Origin: CAVYPR01 sp052145775
GTDB taxonomy: Bacteria > Actinomycetota > Acidimicrobiia > Acidimicrobiales > RAAP-2
Length of the DNA stretch: 20,656 nucleotides
Direction of reading: 5' to 3'
Assembly (NCBI GenBank): GCA_052145775.1
Contig: JBKQNY010000118.1
Span: 1 to 20,656 of the forward strand
The translations under genes and the position numbers were made by a program. Within the stretch, counting starts at the first letter, position 1; each line of letters begins with the position of its first letter. The notes beneath the pieces were generated by a model. The model was not told the origin of the DNA, made no database searches, and worked only from the letters and a program-made list of their open reading frames with translations. Below are positions 1-5,327 of this stretch, one piece after another.

Positions 1-543
1 GAGGAGCGACTTGATCCCGGCGTGGTGCTGGCGCAGCATCACCGCGAAGCGGTCCCAGCTCATCATGTCCTCGATGGGGTCGAAGCCGAGGTGGGAGAGC
101 TCGTGGACGTTCTTGCGGCTCGCCGCACCGTCGGCGGCGGCCGGCGCCGGTGCCCCCTCGGGCCGGGTCGGGGGGGTCGAGACGAACATCTCGCCGAAGG
201 TCCGGGGGTCCACGTAGCGGAGCTCGCCGCCCTGGGTGAAGGTGATGACCACGTGGGTGTGCTTGGGCTTGGGCTCCTTGGCGCTCTTCACCCGCAGGAG
301 CTGGCCGCTCATCCCGAGGTGGACGACCAGGGTGTCGCCGCTGTCGAGGCCGAGGAGCAGGTACTTGCCCAGGCGCGCCACCACCTTGATGGTCCGGCCC
401 TCCAGGAGGGCCCGGAACTGCTTGGCGCTCGGGTGGCGGCGCACGGAGCGCCCGTTGGCCACCGAGACCGACTTGATCTTGCGACCCACCACCTCCTTGG
501 CCAGGTCCTGGCGGAGGGTCTCGACCTCGGGGAGCTCAGGCAT
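1..543 (-). CDS. mutM: Formamidopyrimidine-DNA glycosylase (Fpg/MutM), C-terminus cut by window edge
   Basis: Base-excision repair enzyme that removes 8-oxoguanine and formamidopyrimidines and nicks the strand (family knowledge). The visible 181 residues begin MPELPEVET, which carries the catalytic N-terminal Pro2 and Glu3. They continue with Lys60 in GKYLLL, the HLGMSGQ strand around residue 75, and YVDPRTFG around residue 110, all Fpg hallmarks. The H2TH and zinc-finger parts lie outside the window. The ATG at 543 overlaps the rnc stop by 8 bases, and an AGGGGG Shine-Dalgarno lies inside the rnc end, so translation is probably coupled. Residues about 122-150 form an Ala/Pro-rich stretch where E. 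coli Fpg has a shorter loop. A paralogous Nei-type glycosylase is the main alternative, but PELPEVE with the Lys-Tyr-Leu-Leu segment favours Fpg. Confidence 0.95.
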   Translation of the reverse strand, partial: MPELPEVETLRQDLAKEVVGRKIKSVSVANGRSVRRHPSAKQFRALLEGRTIKVVARLGKYLLLGLDSGDTLVVHLGMSGQLLRVKSAKEPKPKHTHVVITFTQGGELRYVDPRTFGEMFVSTPPTRPEGAPAPAAADGAASRKNVHELSHLGFDPIEDMMSWDRFAVMLRQHHAGIKSLL

Positions 544-1261
544 GCCCGTCCCCCTGCGGCTCGGGCTCGAGGGTGCTCAGCAGCAGCCAGGCGGCACGGG
601 CCGCCGACTGCTCGGCGTCCTTCTTGGACGACCCCTCCCCCGTCCCCCGCCGCTCGCCGGCCACGTACACCTCGGCCAGGTAGTGGCGATCGTGGTCGGG
701 GCCCGAACCCTCCACCTGGTAGCGGGGGGGACCCTCCCCGCGCCGGACGGTCAGCTCCTGGAGCCGGCTCTTGTGGTCAAAGTCGTCGGGCTCGGCCGCC
801 GCCCGCTCGATCCGCTCCCCCAGGAGGTCGAGGACCAGCCTTTGGGCCTCCGCCCAGTCGGCGTCGAGGTAGACGGCGCCGATCACCGCCTCCAGGGCGT
901 CGGCCAGGATCGAGACCTTGGTCCGGCCCCCCGACGCCTCCTCACCCTTCCCCAACAGGAGGACCCCGCCCAGCTCGAGCTCGTGGGCCGACTCGGCCAG
1001 CACCCGGGCGTTGACCACGGCCGAGCGGATCTTGGCCAGGTCACCCTCGGGGAGCTCGGGGAAGCGGCGGTAGATGTGGTCGGCGACCACCATGCCGAGC
1101 ACGGCGTCGCCCAGGAACTCGAGCCGCTCGTTGGAGGGCACGCCGTCCTGCTCACCGCACCAGCTGCGGTGCGAGAGCGCCTGGTGGAGGAGGGAAGTGT
1201 CGGCGAAGGAGTGCCCGAGCCGTTCGGCGAGCTTCGCCGCCCCCCCATCGTCCACGTCCAC
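536..1261 (-). CDS. rnc: Ribonuclease III
   Basis: Double-strand-specific endoribonuclease that processes rRNA precursors and structured mRNAs. The 241 residues are the usual size. The signature NERLEFLGD lies at residues 44-52 and supplies acidic residues E45, E48 and D52. The second metal-binding pair is D121 and E124 in LADALEAVIGAVYLD. A double-stranded-RNA-binding domain follows from about residue 163 to 231, ending in KKDAEQSAARAAW. The GTG start follows the acpP stop by 10 bases; a second GTG two codons later is also possible, and no strong ribosome-binding site distinguishes them. It sits between acpP and mutM, a common actinobacterial arrangement. Confidence 0.96.
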   Translation of the reverse strand: MDVDDGGAAKLAERLGHSFADTSLLHQALSHRSWCGEQDGVPSNERLEFLGDAVLGMVVADHIYRRFPELPEGDLAKIRSAVVNARVLAESAHELELGGVLLLGKGEEASGGRTKVSILADALEAVIGAVYLDADWAEAQRLVLDLLGERIERAAAEPDDFDHKSRLQELTVRRGEGPPRYQVEGSGPDHDRHYLAEVYVAGERRGTGEGSSKKDAEQSAARAAWLLLSTLEPEPQGDGHA

Positions 1262-1271
1262 GCGCTGCCGA

Positions 1272-1568
1272 TCAACCCGCCTCGAGCTTGGCGTAGACGT
1301 AGTCCACCGCGTCGCGCACCGTGCGCAGGTCCTCGAGGTCCTCGTCGTCGATGCGGAAGCCCACGGTCCGCTCGCCCAGCTCCTCCTCCAGCGCCTCCAC
1401 CAGCTCGATCAGGGCCAGGGAGTCCGCGTCGAGGTCCTCGGCGAAGGAGGATCCCTCGGTGATGGCCGAGGGATCGGTCTCCAAGATGTCGGCGAGCTGG
1501 TCCCTGATCAGCTCGAACACGCCCTGGCGGTCCAGCGGCGGGCGGTCGATGTGGGTCTCTGCAGGCAC
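1272..1568 (-). CDS. acpP: Acyl carrier protein
   Basis: Carrier of growing acyl chains as thioesters on 4'-phosphopantetheine. The modification site is Ser50 in DLDADSLALIELV, and the chain is strongly acidic as expected. At 98 residues it is longer than the usual 75-80: there are about 12 extra residues at the N-terminus, and roughly 5 extra residues (about 66-70) between helix II and helix III compared with E. coli AcpP. The GTG start is supported by an AGGAG motif 5-6 bases upstream. It lies between plsX and rnc, but no fabD, fabH, fabG or fabF genes are present here. It could serve PlsX or a FAS-II-like system; an ACP for a specialised pathway is possible but less likely given the core-gene neighbourhood. 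Confidence 0.92.
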   Translation of the reverse strand: MPAETHIDRPPLDRQGVFELIRDQLADILETDPSAITEGSSFAEDLDADSLALIELVEALEEELGERTVGFRIDDEDLEDLRTVRDAVDYVYAKLEAG

Positions 1569-1605
1569 GCGGGCTCCTGGGCTCCTCTGGGGTGGGCAGT
1601 TGGTG

Positions 1606-1611
1606 ATGTTA
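1606..1611 (-). promoter_or_regulatory. Possible internal -10 element upstream of acpP
   Basis: The minus strand reads TAACAT (TANNNT form) about 37 bases before the acpP GTG, in the 99-base plsX-acpP gap. No good -35 element is visible. It would let acpP-rnc-mutM be transcribed separately from plsX. Weak, based on motif alone. Confidence 0.3.
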
Positions 1612-1625
1612 CCGTTCCCGGCCCT

Positions 1626-1655
1626 CCGCCCGGGTAGATCCCCCCGTCCAGGCGG
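1626..1655 (-). terminator. Hairpin between plsX and acpP
   Basis: On the minus strand CCGCCTGG pairs with CCGGGCGG (8 pairs including one G-U) around a 14-base loop, shortly after the plsX stop. No U-tract follows. It may be a partial terminator or an mRNA processing or stability element, placed just upstream of the possible acpP -10 element. Confidence 0.35.
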
Positions 1656-1667
1656 GAATTCGGACCC

Positions 1668-2663
1668 TCAGCCGGCCGCCACCGCCGCGGCCACCTTTCC
1701 CACCAGCCCCCCTTCGGCCAGGTCGTGGGCGACCCGCACGGCGTTGTGCATGGCGGCCTGCGACGAGGAGCCGTGGCTGATCACGCACACGCCGTCCACC
1801 CCCAGCAGCATGGCCCCGCCGGTCCCCTCGGGGTCGAATTCGGCCGCGATGGGCAGGAGGTGGGGCAGGAGCACCTCTGCGGCCGCCTTGGTCCCCTCGT
1901 CGGTCTCGAACACCGCGGTGAGGGTCTCGAGCAGGAAGCGCAGCGACCCCTCCAGGGCCTTCAGGGTCACGTTGCCGGTGAACCCGTCGGTCACCACGAC
2001 GTCGGCCGGGCACGGCAGCAGGTCCCGGCCCTCGACGTTGCCGGTGAAGCGCACCCCGGCCGCACCGGCCTCGAGCAGCGCGTGGGCCTCCTTGACCAGG
2101 GGGTTGCCCTTGGTGGGCTCCTCGCCGATGGACAGGAGCGCCACCGCCGGGTCCGCGACGCCGTAGCGGGCGGTGGCGTAGGCCGCGGCCATCTGGGCGA
2201 ACTGCACCAGCATCTGGGCGGTGCACTCGGCGTTGGCCCCCGCGTCGACCAGGACCGCCGGGGCCCCGCCCAGGCGGGGCAGCGGCGTGGCGATGCACGG
2301 GCGCTGGACCCCCTTGATCCGCCCCATGCGCAAGAGGGCCGAGGCCATCGTGGCCCCGGTGTTGCCGGCGCTCACCATGGCCGAGGCCTTGCCGTCGCGC
2401 ACCAGCTCGGCCGCCCGGACCAAGGAGGAGTCCTTCTTGCGCCGCACGCCCTGGGCCGGGTCCTCGTGCATGGCGATCACCTCGGTGCAGGCGACGAGCT
2501 CGAGCCCTGCGGTGTCGCCCACCAGCTCCGGCGGGCCGACCAGCACCACGGCGATCCCCTCGTCGGCGGCCAGGCGCGCCCCGGCCACGATCTCGGCCGG
2601 GGCCCGGTCGCCCCCCATGGCGTCGACCGCCACCGGCAGGCCCACCCCGGCGGTGCCGGTCAC
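1668..2663 (-). CDS. plsX: Phosphate acyltransferase PlsX
   Basis: Converts acyl-ACP and phosphate to acyl-phosphate, the donor for PlsY in phosphatidic acid synthesis; a peripheral membrane enzyme in known cases. Family marks include VAVDAMGGDRAP near the N-terminus, SAGNTGATMASALLRMGRI around residues 98-116, the LVDAGANAECTAQML segment, and TDGFTGNVTLKALEG around residue 225. The 331 residues are normal length. The GTG at 2663 is the longest reading, but no ribosome-binding site precedes it. The GTG at codon 7 would give an N-terminus closer to typical PlsX, so the start is uncertain by 6 codons. The rpmF stop lies 21 bases upstream. The rpmF-plsX-acpP order links it to lipid synthesis. 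Confidence 0.95.
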   Translation of the reverse strand: MTGTAGVGLPVAVDAMGGDRAPAEIVAGARLAADEGIAVVLVGPPELVGDTAGLELVACTEVIAMHEDPAQGVRRKKDSSLVRAAELVRDGKASAMVSAGNTGATMASALLRMGRIKGVQRPCIATPLPRLGGAPAVLVDAGANAECTAQMLVQFAQMAAAYATARYGVADPAVALLSIGEEPTKGNPLVKEAHALLEAGAAGVRFTGNVEGRDLLPCPADVVVTDGFTGNVTLKALEGSLRFLLETLTAVFETDEGTKAAAEVLLPHLLPIAAEFDPEGTGGAMLLGVDGVCVISHGSSSQAAMHNAVRVAHDLAEGGLVGKVAAAVAAG

Positions 2664-2684
2664 GGCCGGCCAGCCGGGGTCAAC

Positions 2685-2864
2685 TCAGTCGACCTCGACG
2701 GCCTGGCGACCCTTGTACCACCCGCAGTTTGGGCAGACCACGTGGGGCAGCTTGGCCTGCCGGCAGTGGGGGCAGACGCTGCGGGCCGGCCGCTCGAGCC
2801 GCCAGTTGGCGGCCTGGCGGCTGCGGCCCTTGGCCTTGGATGTCTTCTTCTTCGGGACGGCCAT
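2685..2864 (-). CDS. rpmF: 50S ribosomal protein L32
   Basis: A 59-residue ribosomal protein of the large subunit. It begins MAVPKKKTSKAKGRSRQA, the classic L32 start, and has four cysteines (C31, C34, C44, C47) in two CxxC pairs forming a zinc ribbon. The ATG at 2864 is preceded by GGAG eight bases upstream. It lies between the DUF177 gene and plsX, the order seen in many bacteria. A 136-base gap separates it from the upstream gene and contains a strong hairpin near the upstream stop codon. Confidence 0.97.
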   Translation of the reverse strand: MAVPKKKTSKAKGRSRQAANWRLERPARSVCPHCRQAKLPHVVCPNCGWYKGRQAVEVD

Positions 2865-2980
2865 CGTCTGTTCTCCAGCTCAGTGCCGACCGGGCGGGCG
2901 GCGTCTTGTCTTGCCTGGCCCGAGCGTGCGCCGGGGCGTCGTCGGTCCGGGCTCCCCGGCGGGTGTGCTCCGCCCGCTGC

Positions 2981-3003
2981 AGCCGGTACGCGGGGTACCG
3001 GCT
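2981..3003 (-). terminator. Perfect 9-bp hairpin at the end of the DUF177 gene
   Basis: AGCCGGTAC and GTACCGGCT form a perfect 9-base stem around a 5-base loop. The stem overlaps the TAG stop at 3002-3004. No T-run follows on the minus strand, so it is either a U-less terminator or attenuator, or an mRNA processing or stability site separating DUF177 from rpmF. No clear TANNNT -10 element is visible between it and rpmF. Confidence 0.5.
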
Positions 3004-3544
3004 ACTGGGCCGACCGGAGCACGTCGAGGTTAGCCCACCGGGGGTCCCTCGGCGCCACACAGTCGCACGGCTCGGTGTTGCGGTCGGCGCCGCACTCGGT
3101 GCACAGCCCCCGGCAGTCCTGCGTGCAGAGAGGGGCCAGGGGGAGCTCGAGGACCACGGCGTCGTGGGCCATCGGCCGCAGGTCGAGCTCGTCGTCGACG
3201 ATGCGGTAGGCCTCCTCGTCGTCGGGGTCGCCATGGCGGGGGCCGGGCTCGCAGAACCGCTCGCGCACCCCGATCACCAGCTCGCCGCCGACCGGCAGGG
3301 CGCAGCGCCGGCACACCCCGGTCCACGGGGCGGTGACCGAGCCGGTGACCATGACCCCGCCGTCGAAGGACTGGAGCGTCACGTCGCAGGTGGCCTCGGC
3401 TCCCTCGGGGACGACGCTGTCGGCCGGCGAGCGGGCCACGATCACGTGCCCGGGGTCGAGCACCCCGCGGCGCACCTCGTGCCAGCGGGTGCCGGCCACC
3501 CGCCGGAGCCGGGCCACATGGACAATGAAGGGATCGTCGGGCAC
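3002..3544 (-). CDS. DUF177 (YceD family) protein
   Basis: A 180-residue member of the YceD/DUF177 family, which is almost always encoded just before rpmF. Family members have been linked to 23S rRNA accumulation, but the biochemical role is not settled. Visible features are a CRRC pair (C78, C81), an acidic centre (residues 105-121), and a C-terminal cysteine cluster (C140, C144, C148, C151, C160, C162) in the arrangement CTQDCRGLCTECG typical of the family, likely metal-binding. The GTG start has a good GGGAGG ribosome-binding site 6 bases upstream. It lies 39 bases after the DivIVA-like gene. The assignment rests on the cysteine pattern and synteny. Confidence 0.9.
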   Translation of the reverse strand: MPDDPFIVHVARLRRVAGTRWHEVRRGVLDPGHVIVARSPADSVVPEGAEATCDVTLQSFDGGVMVTGSVTAPWTGVCRRCALPVGGELVIGVRERFCEPGPRHGDPDDEEAYRIVDDELDLRPMAHDAVVLELPLAPLCTQDCRGLCTECGADRNTEPCDCVAPRDPRWANLDVLRSAQ

Positions 3545-3583
3545 GGTGCGCCTCCCTTTCTCGTGCGCGCGGCGCGCGCCGGC

Positions 3584-4165
3584 CTAGCTCACGTCCTGGT
3601 CGAAGAAGCCGTCTGTCTCGCCGGCCTCGGCGGCATCACCCTCCTTGGGGCCGCCGGCGTCGGCGACCGGGGGCGCGGTGGCCTGGAGCTTCTCGCGCCC
3701 GGCCTGGACGGTGCGCATGATGCGCTCGAGGACGATCTCCATGCCGGCCAGCTTCTGGTCACAGTAGTCCTCGGCCTCGTGGCGCATCCGCCGCGCCTCC
3801 TCGTTGGCGTCGTCGAGGATCCGCTGGGCCACCTGGTTGGCCTGGCGGACGATCTCGGTGCGCGAGACCATCCGCTCGGCCTGCACCCGGACCTCGTCCA
3901 TCAGGGCCTCGGCCTCGCGGGCCCGGTCGGCCATGAACTCGTCGCGCTCGCGCAGCAGCCAGCGCGCCTGGCGCAGCTCGTCGGGCAACTGCTCGAGGGC
4001 CGCGGTGAGCAGGTCCACCAGCTCCTCTCGGGAGACCAGCACCGAGGCCGACAGCGGCATGGCCTTGGCCGAGGACACCAGGTCGACCGCCCGCTGGATC
4101 AGCCCCTCGGCCCCCCCCTTGGGGGTGGCGGCCTCGTCGCGCTCGTCGGGGTGGACGTCGGTCAC
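3584..4165 (-). CDS. DivIVA-like coiled-coil protein
   Basis: A 193-residue soluble, highly charged protein. Residues about 44-150 are almost continuously helical and coiled-coil in character (for example REAEALMDEVRVQAERMV and ANEEARRMRHEAEDYCDQKL), and the C-terminal tail after about 160 is acidic, Gly/Ala-rich and probably disordered. Proteins of this kind, annotated DivIVA-like or ATP synthase b-like, occur in the coaD/DUF177 region of actinomycetes (Rv2927c in Mycobacterium tuberculosis appears to be the counterpart). A scaffolding role in division or polar growth is inference. No transmembrane segment is visible. The GTG start overlaps the coaD stop as GTGA, suggesting translational coupling. 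Confidence 0.75.
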   Translation of the reverse strand: MTDVHPDERDEAATPKGGAEGLIQRAVDLVSSAKAMPLSASVLVSREELVDLLTAALEQLPDELRQARWLLRERDEFMADRAREAEALMDEVRVQAERMVSRTEIVRQANQVAQRILDDANEEARRMRHEAEDYCDQKLAGMEIVLERIMRTVQAGREKLQATAPPVADAGGPKEGDAAEAGETDGFFDQDVS

Positions 4166-4656
4166 CGCAGGGACCCGCTCGAGCCGAACTTCTCCACCAG
4201 CCGGTCGGAGACCGGCTTGGGCACGAAGGCCGACACGTCGCCGCCCAGGCGGGCCACCTCACGCAACAGGCGCGAGGCCACGAAGGAGTGGGAGGAGCTG
4301 GTGGGGATGAAGATGGTCTCCACCCCCGAGAGCTGGCGGTTCATCTGGGCCATCTGCAGCTCGTTCTCGAAGTCCGAGACCGCCCGCAGGCCCTTCACGA
4401 TGGCCGTGGCCCCCACGTCGCGGGCCACGTGGACGACCAGGGTGGACACGCTCACGATGCGCACGCCGGGCAGGTGGCAGAGGGACTCCTCCATCATCAG
4501 CTGGCGCTCGGCCAGGTCGAAGAGGGGCTCGCTCTTCTGGGGGTTGCGCAGGGCCGCCACCACCACCTCGTCGAAGAGCCGCGCCGCGCGCTCGACGACC
4601 TCGAGGTGCCCGTTGTGGAACGGGTCGAACGAGCCCGGGACGAGGGCGACCTTCAC
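4162..4656 (-). CDS. coaD: Phosphopantetheine adenylyltransferase
   Basis: Fourth step of coenzyme A synthesis: transfers AMP from ATP to 4'-phosphopantetheine, giving dephospho-CoA. The 164 residues match the family length. The N-terminal nucleotidyltransferase motif PGSFDPFHNGH (residues 7-17) carries the HxGH signature, KGLRAVSDFENELQMA (88-103) is the substrate-binding stretch, and SSSHSFVASRLLREVA is the C-terminal nucleotide-binding segment. The GTG start overlaps the rsmD stop as GTGA, and the gene's own stop overlaps the next start in the same way. No ribosome-binding site is evident, so coupled translation is likely. CoA also feeds the phosphopantetheine of the ACP encoded downstream. 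Confidence 0.97.
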   Translation of the reverse strand: MKVALVPGSFDPFHNGHLEVVERAARLFDEVVVAALRNPQKSEPLFDLAERQLMMEESLCHLPGVRIVSVSTLVVHVARDVGATAIVKGLRAVSDFENELQMAQMNRQLSGVETIFIPTSSSHSFVASRLLREVARLGGDVSAFVPKPVSDRLVEKFGSSGSLR

Positions 4657-5231
4657 GAGGTGCTGGCCGCGGCGGGTCGGCTGCGGCGGCCTCCGTCAGG
4701 GCCGCCGTCCGGAGGGGTCGCGCGGGCCACGGTCACGAGCGTACCGCCGTAGCGTCGGGACTTCGTGACCTCCCAGCCCCCGGGGACCCCGACCGGTGAC
4801 GACGACTCGATGACCACCACCGCGGCGTCGAGCGCCTCCAGGAGGGTCCCCCAGTCGTCGAAGGCGTAGGGGGGGTCGCAGAAGGCGACGTCGAACCGGC
4901 CCGAGCGCGACAGCCAACCCGGGAGCTCGGCCCGCACCACGGTGACGTCGTGCCCGGCCAGCCCCGAGGCGGTGAGGTTGGCCCGCACCGCCGAGAGCGC
5001 CTCGGCGTCGTGGTCGACGAAGACGGCCGACGCCGCGCCGCGCGACAGCGCCTCGGCCCCCATGGCCCCGCTGCCGCAGAACAGGTCGGCCACCACCGCG
5101 CCGTCCACGCCGCCCATCGACCCCAGGATGTCGAAGATGGACTCGCGCACCCGGTCCGAGGTCGGCCGCACCCCGGCGGGAAGGCGGGCGGGGAGGCGCC
5201 TCCCCCGGCTCGATCCGCCGATCACGCGCAC
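4653..5231 (-). CDS. rsmD: 16S rRNA (guanine(966)-N(2))-methyltransferase RsmD
   Basis: SAM-dependent methyltransferase that modifies G966 of 16S rRNA in the assembled 30S subunit. It begins MRVIGGSSRGRRL, typical of RsmD, followed by RPTSDRVRESIFDIL (22-36), SAM motif I DLFCGSGAMGAEALSRGA (49-66), and the catalytic DPPY at 119-122. At 192 residues it is normal length, with a polar, Gly/Arg/Ser-rich tail after about 170. The GTG start lacks a Shine-Dalgarno but has TACGGT six bases upstream, consistent with a leaderless transcript beginning at the start codon. It heads an overlapping coaD/DivIVA-like run. Confidence 0.95.
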   Translation of the reverse strand: MRVIGGSSRGRRLPARLPAGVRPTSDRVRESIFDILGSMGGVDGAVVADLFCGSGAMGAEALSRGAASAVFVDHDAEALSAVRANLTASGLAGHDVTVVRAELPGWLSRSGRFDVAFCDPPYAFDDWGTLLEALDAAVVVIESSSPVGVPGGWEVTKSRRYGGTLVTVARATPPDGGPDGGRRSRPAAASTS

Positions 5232-5243
5232 GGTCCCACCGTA
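5229..5243 (-). promoter_or_regulatory. Leaderless promoter of rsmD (TACGGT-N6-GTG)
   Basis: On the minus strand a TANNNT-type -10 element, TACGGT, is followed by GGGACC and then the GTG start codon. This spacing puts the transcription start at or next to the GTG. No Shine-Dalgarno is present. The same arrangement precedes two other genes in this window, which raises confidence. Confidence 0.55.
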
Positions 5244-5250
5244 GTGTCGG

Positions 5251-5262
5251 CGACCGCGGTCG
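5251..5262. promoter_or_regulatory. 12-bp perfect palindrome upstream of rsmD
   Basis: CGACCGCGGTCG reads the same on both strands and lies about 20-31 bases upstream of the proposed rsmD transcription start, between the expected -10 and -35 regions. It could be an operator, or simply a chance palindrome in GC-rich DNA. Confidence 0.3.
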
Positions 5263-5327
5263 GGGGTGACGGTCGCGGGTCGAATTGCGGCACCGGCGGC
5301 GGCGCCCCGCCGATCGCCCGTGGGCCG

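Noticed and set aside
2679..2684. TTGACC -35-like box before plsX
   Set aside because: No -10 element follows at a suitable distance; the matching position falls inside plsX without a TANNNT motif.
1725..3209. 494-codon plus-strand open frame over plsX, rpmF and the DUF177 gene
   Set aside because: Antisense to genes with clear family signatures, and its product is His/Gly/Arg-rich without a domain.
3561..3583. GC-alternating palindrome (GGCGCGCGCC and neighbours) between the DivIVA-like and DUF177 genes
   Set aside because: Can fold in several registers, but such runs are expected in this composition, and there is no clear loop or U-tract.
2729..4768. 679-codon plus-strand open frame across rpmF to rsmD
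   Set aside because: It runs antisense to six well-supported genes and shows no family motif; a shadow of GC-rich third positions.
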